64,000 bases of DNA from CAVQJU01 sp963754955 (GTDB lineage: Bacteria > Acidobacteriota > Vicinamibacteria > Vicinamibacterales > CAVVIG01), in the NCBI GenBank assembly GCA_963754955.1, contig CAVWHY010000001.1:1-64000 (forward strand). Direction: 5' to 3'. Shown piece after piece: positions 1 through 11,330 of the stretch. Positions within the stretch are counted from its first letter, which is position 1; each line of letters starts with the position of its first letter. The notes under the pieces were generated by a model that was given only the letters and a program-made list of their open reading frames with translations, was not told the DNA's origin and did not search any database. The translations under genes and the position numbers were made by a program.

Positions 1-626
1 GTCGGTGACCGAGCGCAGCATCGCCATCGGGCCGCAGCCGTAGACGACGCTCGCCGAGGTGCGCTCGATGACGTCGCCGAGGACGTCGCTCACCCAGCCG
101 CGGCGCCCTGAGGAGCCGTCGTCGGTCGTGACGGTGACGCCGTCGGCGGTGCGCCGGGCCTCGACGACCCCGAACAGGCGGTCCTCCGAGGCCGCGCCGA
201 GCACCATCTCGACGTGGCAGCCGCGCTCGCGCAGCGCCTCGGCCAGCCAGAACAGCGGCGCCGACCCGTAGCCGCCGCCCACCAGCACGCAGGCCACCGG
301 CTCCGCGGGCAGCGGGAACGGCCGCCCGAGCGGTCCGACGACGTCGACCGGGTCGTGGGCGCGCAGGCCGGTGAGCCACACCGTGCCCGGGCCGTGCGCG
401 GCGACGACGACGTCGACGGTGCCGCCGTAGGTGCCCGACGGCTTGACCTTGTGGATCGAGAAGCAGCGCCGCAGCAGGTTCGCCGAGGTCGGCCCGCCGA
501 CGGCCAGCGCGACGAACTGCCCGGGGCGGGCCAGCTCGGCCACGCCGGGCGCGACCAGGGTGAGGTGGTGGTAGGCGCCGACCCGGCGGGTGGCGATCAG
601 CTCACCACTGACCTGGACGACCCCGC

Positions 627-630
<4 letters not shown>
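1..630 (-). CDS. pyrK: Dihydroorotate dehydrogenase electron-transfer subunit PyrK (C-terminus outside window)
   Basis: This is the FAD/iron-sulphur subunit that passes electrons from dihydroorotate dehydrogenase (PyrD-B) to NAD+. The visible 210 codons show the flavin-binding RRCFSIHKV segment at about residue 63, a glycine-rich nucleotide-binding GGGYGSAP at about residue 117, and the late VYGCGPMAML motif. The cysteine cluster for the 2Fe-2S centre lies beyond position 1. The GTG start overlaps the carB stop (GTGA), so it is the sixth gene of the pyr operon and is probably translationally coupled. It is recognised by motif and context; the next gene is expected to be pyrD. Confidence 0.88.
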
Positions 631-3937
<3,307 letters not shown>

Positions 3938-3938
<1 letters not shown>

Positions 3939-5107
3939 CAGGCGCGCACCCCTTCCTGCGTGGTGTCGGACGTTCGGGTGCCGGCCATCAGGTCGACGAA
4001 GCGGTCGAACAGGTAGGCGGCGTCGTGCGGGCCGGCCGCCGCCTCGGGGTGGTACTGCACCGAGAAGGCGACCAGCCGCCCGTCGCGCTTGACCTCGAGG
4101 CCCTCGACGACGTCGTCGTTGAGGCAGACGTGGCTGACCGAGGCCGTGCCGTAGGGCGTCTCGGTGTCACCGTCGAGCGGGGCGTCGACGGCGAAGCCGT
4201 GGTTGTGGGCGGTGACCTCGACCTTGCCGGTGGTGCGGTCCATGACCGGCTGGTTGATGCCGCGGTGGCCGTACTTCAGCTTGTAGGTGCCGAAGCCGAG
4301 GGCCTTGCCGAGGATCTGGTTGCCGAAGCAGATGCCGAAGTAGGGCGTGCCGTCACCGAGCACCTCGCGCAGCAGCTCGGCCTGCACCTCGGCGGTCGCC
4401 GGGTCGCCCGGGCCGTTGGAGAAGAAGACGCCGTCGGGCTCGAGGGAACGCACGTCGCCGATCGTGGCCGTGGCCGGCAGCACGTGCACGTCGATGCCTC
4501 GCTCGGCCATCATCTGCGGCGTCATGGCCTTGATGCCGAGGTCGACCACGGCCACGGTGAAGCGCTTCTCGCCCACCGCCGGCACGACGTAGGCCGTGTC
4601 GGTCGCGACCTGCTCGGCCAGCGACGCCCCGGCCATCGGCGGCGAGTCGATGACCTGGGTGAGCAGCCGCTCGCGCGGCGCGCTCGCGGCATCCCCGGAG
4701 AAGATGCCGACCCGCATGGCGCCGCGCTCGCGCAGGTGACGGGTGAGCGCGCGGGTGTCGAGCTCGCAGATGCCGACGACGCCCTGGGTGTCGAGCTCGT
4801 CCTCGAGCGACCGGCGCGAGCGCCAGTTGCTCGGGCGCAGGGCGGGGTCGCGCACGACGTAGCCGGCGACCCAGATCCGGCCCGACTCGTCGTCCTCGTC
4901 GTTCCAGCCGGTGTTGCCGACGTGCGGCGCGGTCATGACGACGACCTGGCGGTGGTAGCTGGGGTCGGTGAGGGTCTCCTGGTAGCCGGTCATCCCGGTG
5001 GAGAAGACCGCCTCGCCGACGGTCGAGCCCCGGTGGCCGTAGGCGCGGCCGGTGAAGGTGCGGCCGTCCTCGAGGACCAGGACGGCGGGCTCGCGGGTGG
5101 TCAGCAT
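3938..5107 (-). CDS. carA: Carbamoyl-phosphate synthase small (glutaminase) subunit
   Basis: CarA hydrolyses glutamine and channels ammonia to CarB. It has 389 residues with an N-terminal CPSase_sm domain (MLTTREPAVLVLEDGRTFTG, then FSTGMTGYQETLTDPSY) and a C-terminal class I amidotransferase domain. The nucleophile Cys is in YFGICFGNQILG and the His/Glu pair in VQYHPEAAAG. CFGN differs slightly from the common CLGH. The start was chosen at 5107, since upstream in-frame sequence is not CarA-like. It overlaps pyrC by 7 bases, and the membrane-protein gene that many actinobacteria carry between pyrC and carA is absent. Confidence 0.97.
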
Positions 5108-6408
5108 GCGGTGGGCTCCCCTCCACGGGCCGTGACGCGGCCGCGCAGGATCGTGGTGTGGACGGCGCCGGTGAGGGCCTGGCCGTGCCACGGGGTGTTG
5201 CGGGACAGGGACTGCGAGGTGTTGCGGTCGACGCTGACCGTGGCGGTGGGGTCGACGAGCACCAGGTTGGCGGGGGCTCCGGCCGCGACCGGGTGGCCGT
5301 GGTCGGCCAGGCCCGCGATCCGGGCCGGACCGGTGGACATCAGCCGGGCGAGGTCGGCCCACCCGAGCCGGCCGTCGGCGACGAGCAGGTCGTGCACGAC
5401 GGCGAAGGCGGTCTCCAGGCCGAGCATGCCGAACGCCGCGTCGACGAAGGCGTGCTCCTTGTCGTGGCGGGCGTGGGGGGCGTGGTCGGTGGCGACGGCG
5501 TCGATGGTGCCGTCGAGCAGCCCCTCGACGAGCGCCTCGCGGTCCTCGCTGGGCCGCAGCGGCGGGTTGACCTTGAACACCGGGTCGTAGCCGGTGAGCA
5601 GCTCGGTGCCCAGCGCGAGGTGGTGCGGGGTCACCTCGGCCGTCATCGCGATGCCGCGTGCCTTGGCCCAGCGCACGACGTCCAGGCCCTCGGCGGTGCT
5701 GACGTGGGCGACGTGCACCCGGCTGCGGGTGTGCTCGGCGAGCAGGGCGTCGCGGGCGATGATGCTCGCCTCGGCGACCGGCGGCCAGCCCGGCAGACCC
5801 AGCCGCCCGGAGAGCTCACCCTCGTGGCAGCAGGCCTGCGGGCCGGCGAGGGCGGGGTCCTGGCTGTGCTGGGAGACCACGCCGTCGAAGGCCCGCACGT
5901 ACTCCAGCGCCCGGCGCATGACCCGGCCGTCGGCGACGCAGTGGCCGTCGTCGGAGAAGACCTTCACGCCGGCGCGGGAGCGGTGCATCAGCCCGAGCTC
6001 GGCCAGCTCGGCTCCGGCCAGGCCCTTGGTGACCGCGCCGACCGGCACGACGTCGACGAGCCCGGCCGCGCGGCCGAGGTCGAGGATCCGCTCGGCTGCT
6101 TCGGCGGTGTCGGTGACCGGGGTGGTGTTGGCCATGGCGAGCACGGCCGTGTAGCCACCGACCGCCGCCGCGCGCGAGCCGGAGTCGATCGTCTCGACGT
6201 CCTCGCGGCCCGGCTCGCGCAGGTGGGTGTGCAGGTCGACGAACCCGGGCAGCAGGGTCAGCCCGTCGGCATCCACCCGCTCGGCGTCCGTGGGGGCGTC
6301 GACGGTGCCGACCTCGGCGACCACGCCGTCGCGCAGGAGCACGTCGCCGCGCTGGGCGGTGCCGTCGGCCGAGTACCAGGTGGGCCCGGTGAGGAGCACG
6401 GTGCTCAC
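5101..6408 (-). CDS. pyrC: Dihydroorotase
   Basis: This amidohydrolase cyclises N-carbamoyl-aspartate to dihydroorotate. It has 435 residues, typical of the class I enzyme clustered with pyrB in actinobacteria. The metal-binding VDLHTHLREPG motif lies near residue 58 and the later zinc/catalytic ATDHAPHARHDKE near residue 310. The GTG start overlaps the pyrB stop and its own stop overlaps the carA start, so the unit is one tightly coupled transcript. Confidence 0.97.
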   Translation of the reverse strand: MSTVLLTGPTWYSADGTAQRGDVLLRDGVVAEVGTVDAPTDAERVDADGLTLLPGFVDLHTHLREPGREDVETIDSGSRAAAVGGYTAVLAMANTTPVTDTAEAAERILDLGRAAGLVDVVPVGAVTKGLAGAELAELGLMHRSRAGVKVFSDDGHCVADGRVMRRALEYVRAFDGVVSQHSQDPALAGPQACCHEGELSGRLGLPGWPPVAEASIIARDALLAEHTRSRVHVAHVSTAEGLDVVRWAKARGIAMTAEVTPHHLALGTELLTGYDPVFKVNPPLRPSEDREALVEGLLDGTIDAVATDHAPHARHDKEHAFVDAAFGMLGLETAFAVVHDLLVADGRLGWADLARLMSTGPARIAGLADHGHPVAAGAPANLVLVDPTATVSVDRNTSQSLSRNTPWHGQALTGAVHTTILRGRVTARGGEPTAC

Positions 6409-7352
6409 GCGACCGCCCCCTCTCCCGCGAGCAGGTGGTAGAGGACGGACATCCGCACCGCCACCCCTGCGGAGACCTGGTCGAGCACGAGGCTCTGGGC
6501 GGCGTCGGCGGCGTCGGCGCTGATCTCGAGGCCGCGGTTCATCGGGCCGGGGTGGCAGATGACGGCCTCCGGGTTCGCGTCGGAGAGCGCCCGAAGCCGC
6601 TCACGGGTCAGGCCGAAGCCCACGGTGTACTCGCGGGCGGTCGGGAAGAAGCCGCCGCTCATCCGCTCGCGCTGGACGCGCAGCATCATCACGGCATCCG
6701 GGCCGGAGGCGAGCACGGCGTCGAGGTCGTCGGTGAGCTCCAGGCCGTCGGCGGCCGCCCACGAGGCGATGCCGCTCGGCATCAGCGTGGGCGGCGCGAC
6801 CAGGGTGACGTGCGCACCGAGGGTGCGCAGCGTGATGGCGTTGGAGCGGAAGACCCGGCTGTGGGTGAGGTCGCCGACGATGGCGACCCGCGCCCCGTCG
6901 AGGTCGCCGAGCCGCTGCTCGATCGTGTAGGCGTCGAGCAGGGCCTGGGTCGGGTGCTCGTGGGTGCCGTCACCGGCGTTGATGACGCTCGCGTCGACCC
7001 ACTGCGACACCTGGTGCGCGGCCCCGCTGGCCATGTGCCGGATGACGATGGCGTCGACCGACATCGCGTCGATGGTGCGCACCGTGTCGCGCAACGACTC
7101 GCCCTTGCTGGCCGAGGAGCCCTTGCCGGTGATGTTGATCGTGTCGGCCGACATCCACTTGCCGGCGATCTCGAAGCTGGACCGGGTGCGGGTGGAGTCC
7201 TCGAAGAAGAGGTTGATGACGGTGCGGCCGCGCAGGGTGGGCAGCTTCTTGACGTCGCGGTGCTGCACCTCGTGCATCTCGGATGCCGTCGCGAGCAGCA
7301 TCCGCACGTCGTCGCGGGTCAGGTCGGCACTGGAGAGCAGGTGGCGGTTCAT
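6405..7352 (-). CDS. pyrB: Aspartate carbamoyltransferase catalytic subunit
   Basis: This is the ATCase that joins carbamoyl phosphate to aspartate. It has 315 residues. The phosphate-binding motif FFEDSTRTRSSFE is near residue 50, the aspartate-side HPTQALLD near residue 133, and a late CHPGPMNRG segment. No regulatory subunit gene (pyrI) is present, which fits actinobacteria. The ATG overlaps the pyrR stop. It is intact and strongly recognised. Confidence 0.98.
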   Translation of the reverse strand: MNRHLLSSADLTRDDVRMLLATASEMHEVQHRDVKKLPTLRGRTVINLFFEDSTRTRSSFEIAGKWMSADTINITGKGSSASKGESLRDTVRTIDAMSVDAIVIRHMASGAAHQVSQWVDASVINAGDGTHEHPTQALLDAYTIEQRLGDLDGARVAIVGDLTHSRVFRSNAITLRTLGAHVTLVAPPTLMPSGIASWAAADGLELTDDLDAVLASGPDAVMMLRVQRERMSGGFFPTAREYTVGFGLTRERLRALSDANPEAVICHPGPMNRGLEISADAADAAQSLVLDQVSAGVAVRMSVLYHLLAGEGAVA

Positions 7353-7939
7353 CGGGCGTCACCCCCGGCGATGCGCACGACGTCCTCGCCGCCGTCGTGG
7401 CCGGCCAGGCGCACCTGCACCTTCTCGCTGTGGCTGGTCGGGAGGTTCTTGCCGACGTGGTCGGCCCGGATCGGCAGCTCGCGGTGACCCCGGTCGACGA
7501 GCACGGCCAGCCGCACGGCGCGCGGACGACCGAGGTCGGACAGGGCGTCGAGGGCGGCCCGGATGGTGCGCCCGGAGTAGAGCACGTCGTCGACGAGCAC
7601 GACGACCTTGTCGTCGATACCGCCCGGCGGGATCGTGGTGTGCATCGGCGCCCGGGTGGGCTGGTGGCGCAGGTCGTCGCGGTGCATCGTGATGTCGAGG
7701 CTCCCGACGGGCACCTCGGTGCCCTCGACCTCACGGACCAGGTCGGCGAGGCGGTGGGCCAGCTCGACGCCGCGGCTGGGGATGCCGAGCAGGACGAGGT
7801 GGTCGGCACCCTTGTTGTGCTCGAGGATCTCGTGCGCGATGCGACGCAGCGCCCGGGACACGTCGCTCGCGGAGAGCACGGTACGACCGGACGGGTCGAG
7901 GGGATGGCCGGGGGGCACGGTGGTGTCGGCGCGCGTCAA
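7349..7939 (-). CDS. pyrR: PyrR bifunctional pyr-operon regulator / uracil phosphoribosyltransferase
   Basis: PyrR is a PRTase-fold protein that binds pyr mRNA when UMP/UTP is plentiful and also has weak uracil PRTase activity. The PRPP-binding signature VVVLVDDVLYSGRT lies near residue 112 and the DITMHRDDL flap segment near residue 83. It has 196 residues, slightly longer than usual because of an N-terminal extension. The TTG start at 7939 is favoured over a downstream GTG because a strong AGGAGG sits 8 bases upstream. It is the first gene of the operon, preceded by its own predicted RNA target. Confidence 0.96.
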   Translation of the reverse strand: MTRADTTVPPGHPLDPSGRTVLSASDVSRALRRIAHEILEHNKGADHLVLLGIPSRGVELAHRLADLVREVEGTEVPVGSLDITMHRDDLRHQPTRAPMHTTIPPGGIDDKVVVLVDDVLYSGRTIRAALDALSDLGRPRAVRLAVLVDRGHRELPIRADHVGKNLPTSHSEKVQVRLAGHDGGEDVVRIAGGDAR

Positions 7940-7947
7940 GACGCGGA

Positions 7948-7973
7948 CCTCCTTCCCTGCCTCACGGGACAGG
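7948..7973 (-). promoter_or_regulatory. PyrR-binding RNA hairpin plus Shine-Dalgarno of pyrR
   Basis: Read on the minus strand, 7973-7956 gives CCUG, then UCCCGUGAGG, then CAGG. The loop fits the known PyrR-binding consensus UCCNGNGAGG exactly and is closed by a 4-bp stem. The pyrR Shine-Dalgarno AGGAGG (7953-7948) follows at once. An upstream GACCU can also pair with AGGUC overlapping the Shine-Dalgarno. This layout is what is known for PyrR-dependent translational repression in mycobacteria, so UMP-dependent control of the whole operon is inferred. Confidence 0.8.
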
Positions 7974-8188
7974 TCGTTAAAGGATGTCGGACTGCGGTGC
8001 CCACTCTACGGGGTCGACGCCTCCGCCTCGGAGCCGGCTCGCGGTGCGGACGCCAGGGCGAGCCGCGGGGTCCAGATCGCGAGAATTCCATAACGCAGGT
8101 CTATACATCCCCAAACATGGCGTGATGCAATGGTGGCTCGATCGCACCACCACACCCGCACCACAGCGCGCCGCGAAGGAGGCCCACC

Positions 8189-8380
8189 GTGCAGACCACC
8201 ACCACGACCGACCCCCGTGGCGCGCTGTGTGCCGACGCGTCCGCCCCCTCCGCCGGTGCCTCCCCCGCACCCGGCGTGCAGCCGCTGTTCCCCCCGAAGG
8301 ACGCCGACGCCGAGGCCCGCCGCCGCTGGCTGGCCAGCTCGCCGTGGCCCGAGGTGGTCTTCGCCGCCGCCGGCGCCTGA
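8189..8380 (+). CDS. Small hypothetical protein (63 aa), divergent from pyrR
   Basis: The GTG start follows a strong GAAGGAGG about 7 bases upstream. The product is Thr/Ala/Pro rich at the N-terminus (MQTTTTTDPRG) and ends with a charged ARRRWLASSPWPEVVF segment. No domain or membrane segment is recognised. The ribosome site, high-GC codon use and downstream hairpin support a real gene. Function is unknown. Confidence 0.55.
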   Translation: MQTTTTTDPRGALCADASAPSAGASPAPGVQPLFPPKDADAEARRRWLASSPWPEVVFAAAGA

Positions 8381-8421
8381 TTCGTCGGGTCGCGCTCCGC
8401 GCGCTCGGATTCACGCATGAC

Positions 8422-8462
8422 GCAGCCCCGGTGACGAGGGGTTGCCTCGCCACCGGGGCTGC
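8422..8462. terminator. Strong GC-rich hairpin, probable bidirectional terminator
   Basis: The inverted repeat GCAGCCCCGGTG / CACCGGGGCTGC (12 bp) continues after one mismatch with CGAGG/CCTCG around a 5-base loop. It lies between the convergent small ORF ending at 8380 and the PRC-barrel gene ending at 8490. There is no U tract on either side, which is common for actinobacterial terminators. Confidence 0.75.
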
Positions 8463-8489
8463 GGTGTCCTACAGCGGGTGCGGGCTGCC

Positions 8490-8864
8490 TCAGAGCGCGC
8501 CGCGGTCGTACGTGTCGCCGTAGTACGTGCCCAGGCGGTCTCGGTACTCCGCGTCGTCGGACATGGTCGAGTCGTCGAACTCCGGGGAGTCCTTGATCTG
8601 GTCCTTGGTCCGGTCCACGTAGACCTTCTCGTCGTTCCAGTCGACCCGGTCGATCGTGCCGGCCGGAAGCATCACCTTCCGGCCGAAGATCCACGGGCCG
8701 GTGTCGACGACGACATAGCTGCTGCCGACGTCGAGGGTGGCCTTGTCGATCTTGCCGATCGAACCGTCGACGGCCTCCACGGAGAAGCCCGTCAGGTCCT
8801 TGCCGCGTGACGACACCTCAGCGCTCTCCCGATAGTTCCAGGCATCCCAGGTACGGGTGGCCAT
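8490..8864 (-). CDS. PRC-barrel domain protein
   Basis: A 124-residue cytoplasmic protein with one PRC-barrel fold (about residues 20-85: GFSVEAVDGSIGKIDKATL, then VMLPAGTIDRVDW). PRC-barrel proteins bind partners or RNA-processing factors or act in stress responses; the exact role here is unknown. The start at 8864 (MATRTWDAW) was chosen because AAAGGAG precedes it; an in-frame ATG 11 codons upstream lacks such a site. The acidic tail ends RLGTYYGDTYDRGAL. Confidence 0.85.
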   Translation of the reverse strand: MATRTWDAWNYRESAEVSSRGKDLTGFSVEAVDGSIGKIDKATLDVGSSYVVVDTGPWIFGRKVMLPAGTIDRVDWNDEKVYVDRTKDQIKDSPEFDDSTMSDDAEYRDRLGTYYGDTYDRGAL

Positions 8865-8948
8865 GGCGTTCTCCTTTCGTTTGAGTGTTGCGGGCATCGG
8901 ATGTCCTACCCCCGCGCCTGCGTCCCCAACCCCGCTCTCAGCGAACCC

Positions 8949-9452
8949 TCAGGTTGCCAGGTTCCGCACCATCACGACCCTGCGTCCGTGGCGTGCCATC
9001 CCGAACCGCTCCTCGCTCTCGCGCATCGGCTCCAGCCTCGCGGGCAGCTCGTCGAGCTCGACGTACCCGTGCCGGGCGTAGAACGGCCCGTTCCACGGAA
9101 CGTCGGCGTAGGTCATCAGGGTGACCTCGCGACCGCCGCGACGGGCCAGCTCGGCGTGGGTGGCCTCGAGAAGCTCACCGCCGACCCCGCGACGCCCGTG
9201 CGCCGGGTCGACCGCGATCTGCTCGAGGTGCCAGTGCCCGTCGAGGTCGAGGACGTGGGTGAACCCGATGACCGTCCCGTCGTCGTCGACCGCCACGAGG
9301 AGGATGCCGGGCTCGGCGGCCCGCTCCTCCCCCGTCGACGCGGCCGGCCAGTCGACCCCACCGAACCGCTCGGCGAAGAGGGTGTCACCGGCATCCTCGA
9401 TACCGGCGAGGAACGCGAGGTCCTCGAGCCGGGCGAGACGAGTGGTCGTCAT
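8949..9452 (-). CDS. GNAT-family N-acetyltransferase
   Basis: A 167-residue acetyl-CoA-dependent acetyltransferase. The acetyl-CoA pyrophosphate loop is visible as VDPAHGRRGVGGELL (about residues 86-100), preceded by HWHLEQIAV (beta 4) and followed by the PFYARHGYVELDEL segment. The substrate cannot be predicted from the sequence. It stands alone, transcribed toward the PRC-barrel gene. Confidence 0.88.
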   Translation of the reverse strand: MTTTRLARLEDLAFLAGIEDAGDTLFAERFGGVDWPAASTGEERAAEPGILLVAVDDDGTVIGFTHVLDLDGHWHLEQIAVDPAHGRRGVGGELLEATHAELARRGGREVTLMTYADVPWNGPFYARHGYVELDELPARLEPMRESEERFGMARHGRRVVMVRNLAT

Positions 9453-9565
9453 CCGAGGCAGTATGCCGCGGTCACCCGACGCAGGGCTGGCCGAGCGCGG
9501 CCGGTCCGAGGATCATCACGGACGTGGGCACCGACGGGGTGCCCCTCGCACGGAAGGTGGGCGCC

Positions 9566-9772
9566 ATGGCACACACGTACGGCATCAGCGAGGTCGTCGG
9601 CACGTCGACCACCTCGATCGAGGAGGCCATCTCGTCGGCGGTGGCACGGGCGTCGACGACGGTGCGTGGTCTGGACTGGTTCGAGGTGACCGAGATCCGT
9701 GGCCACCTCGAGGAGGGCGTGATCGCGCACTACCAGGTGGGACTGAAGCTCGGCTTCCGCCTCGAGGAGTGA
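9566..9772 (+). CDS. Dodecin family flavin-binding protein
   Basis: A 68-residue protein matching dodecin, a dodecameric store and buffer for flavins or CoA. The family pattern is clear: YGISEVVGTSTTSIEEAI at the N-terminus, then LDWFEVTEIRGHLEEG with the flavin-stacking Trp, and the C-terminal VGLKLGFRLEE. The ATG at 9566 was chosen because homology starts there; an in-frame ATG 14 codons upstream encodes unrelated residues. Confidence 0.93.
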   Translation: MAHTYGISEVVGTSTTSIEEAISSAVARASTTVRGLDWFEVTEIRGHLEEGVIAHYQVGLKLGFRLEE

Positions 9773-9842
9773 GCCGCGGTCCGGCTCTCGGCGAGGCGGG
9801 TGCGGTGATCCCTGCCCGCGCGCGGGGTCTCGGCGCGATGAT

Positions 9843-10934
9843 GTGGGGGTGAGCACGACCCGGGAGTCGCGAGCTCCCTCCGTGTCCCCGCAGTCGGGCG
9901 CGGTGGGCGGTCCGCGGATCGTCGTGCCCGACGTGCTCCGTGGTGTGGCGATCCTCGCCATGCTCATCGCGCACGCCGTGCCGTTCCTCCCCGGGGCCCC
10001 GAGCGCCCTGAACTTCCTCATGTACAACATCAACGACGTCGCGTCGCCGCTGTTCGCCCTCGTCATGGGGATGTCCGCGCAGATCGTGACCCAGCGCACC
10101 GCCCGGGCCCAACGGGGGCAGATGCTGTTCCAGCAGGTCGTGAGGGGACTGCTGCTCATCGCGCTCGGCCTGTGGATGACCGAGTGGGGCTCGTGGGTCG
10201 CCATCGTGCTCAGCCACCTCGGCGTCCTGCTCGTCGTCGGCGCACCGCTCCTGCTGCTGTCCACGCGGTGGCTCGTGGTCGTGACGGCGGCGGTCGTCGC
10301 CCTGGGTGCGCCGGTGAACGAGTGGGCTCGGTCGAACCTCGGCTGGGCCTACTCCGACCCCGATGGCCCGGCATCGACCCTCGCCCAGTGGGTCGTGCTC
10401 AGCACGCACTACCGCCTGACGAACCTGCTGCCGTTCTTCCTCCTGGGAGCCCTCCTGCTCCGGCACGGCTTCCGCCGTGACGCGCTGCTCTGGACGATGC
10501 TCGCGGTCGCGCCGCTCGCGTGGCTCGTCAGGCCGGCCCTCGAGCGCGGTCAGCTGGCTACCGACGTCTCGTCCGGGAGCTACCCCGACACGCTGCACGA
10601 CGTCGGCCTGGTCTTCCTCACCTACGTCGTCGTCGTGGTGCTCGCCGGCGTTCGCTCCCCCGGCCCCACGCGGGTCGTGGCAGCTGTCTTCGAGCCCTTG
10701 CGCGCGGTGGGAACCCTCGCGCTGAGCCTGTACGTGCTGCACGTCGCCATGCTGGCTCTCTGGGCGCCGGGCGGCGTGTGGCCGGCCGAGAACGACCTCC
10801 TCGGATGGCTGGTGATCGTGCCGGGCACCCTGGCCGTCGGCTACCTCTGGTGGCGCTTCGTCGGCACCGGACCGGTGGAATGGCTGATGGGCGCCGCCAC
10901 CGGGCGGCGCAAGCCGCTGCGTCGCCCCCGCTGA
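9843..10934 (+). CDS. Multi-pass membrane protein, DUF418/DUF1624-like acyltransferase
   Basis: A 363-residue integral membrane protein with about nine hydrophobic helices. It opens with the family-type segment VVPDVLRGVAILAMLIAHAV at about residues 27-46, in which Asp-x-x-Arg-Gly precedes TM1, seen in DUF418 and heparan-glucosaminide acetyltransferase-like proteins. A transmembrane acyl transfer to a cell-surface molecule is inferred. A GTG at 9849 is an alternative start. The C-terminus is basic (TGRRKPLRRPR). Confidence 0.78.
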   Translation: MGVSTTRESRAPSVSPQSGAVGGPRIVVPDVLRGVAILAMLIAHAVPFLPGAPSALNFLMYNINDVASPLFALVMGMSAQIVTQRTARAQRGQMLFQQVVRGLLLIALGLWMTEWGSWVAIVLSHLGVLLVVGAPLLLLSTRWLVVVTAAVVALGAPVNEWARSNLGWAYSDPDGPASTLAQWVVLSTHYRLTNLLPFFLLGALLLRHGFRRDALLWTMLAVAPLAWLVRPALERGQLATDVSSGSYPDTLHDVGLVFLTYVVVVVLAGVRSPGPTRVVAAVFEPLRAVGTLALSLYVLHVAMLALWAPGGVWPAENDLLGWLVIVPGTLAVGYLWWRFVGTGPVEWLMGAATGRRKPLRRPR

Positions 10935-10966
10935 GCCGTCGGCGCCAGGGGCAGGCAGCGTCAGCG

Positions 10967-11320
10967 TCAGGCGAGGGTCGGCTTGACCTCGGCCAGCCGG
11001 GCGAGCAACCCGTTGACGAAGCGGGGGCTGTCGTCGGTGGACAGCTCGGTCGCCAGGCCCACCCACTCGCTGATCGCGACCGGCTCGGGCACGTCGGTGG
11101 AGAAGAGCACCTCGTACGCGCCCAGGCGCAGGATCGCGCGGTCGACGGCCGGCATCCGCTTGAGCGTCCAGCCCTGGGAGTAGGTCGCGATGAGCTCGTC
11201 GACCTGTCCCCAGTGCTCGACGACGCCCATGACGAGGTCGGCGGTGAACTCCGACAGCGGCGCCTCGGTCACCGGTGCCGCCAGCCGCTCACGGAGCAGG
11301 TCGGCGGCGTTGACCCCGAA
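10967..11320 (-). pseudogene. nusB: Transcription antitermination factor NusB, N-terminus missing at a junction
   Basis: NusB joins NusE (S10) on boxA RNA in rRNA antitermination. About 115 residues remain. The conserved C-terminal half is complete (DELIATYSQGWTLKRMPAVDRAILRLGAYEVLF, then LATELSTDDSPRFVNGLLARL). The first 20-25 residues, normally SxRxxARxxALDxLYxAE, are absent, and the codons before GVNAADLLRERL read into unrelated DNA of lower GC. The gene is cut, not decayed: there is no internal lesion. This break marks the taxonomic seam of the window. Confidence 0.9.
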
Positions 11321-11330
11321 ACTTCCCACC
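11312..11330. other. Junction between actinobacterial and Acidobacteriota-like DNA
   Basis: Left of about 11,317, minus-strand codons belong to NusB. Right of it, plus-strand codons belong to the middle of a PD40 propeller gene. Both genes are broken at the same point, with no insertion sequence, tRNA or repeat between them, and composition and gene style change at once. A chimeric assembly is the simplest explanation; a real transfer would need the nusB N-terminus to have been lost in a living cell. Confidence 0.8.
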
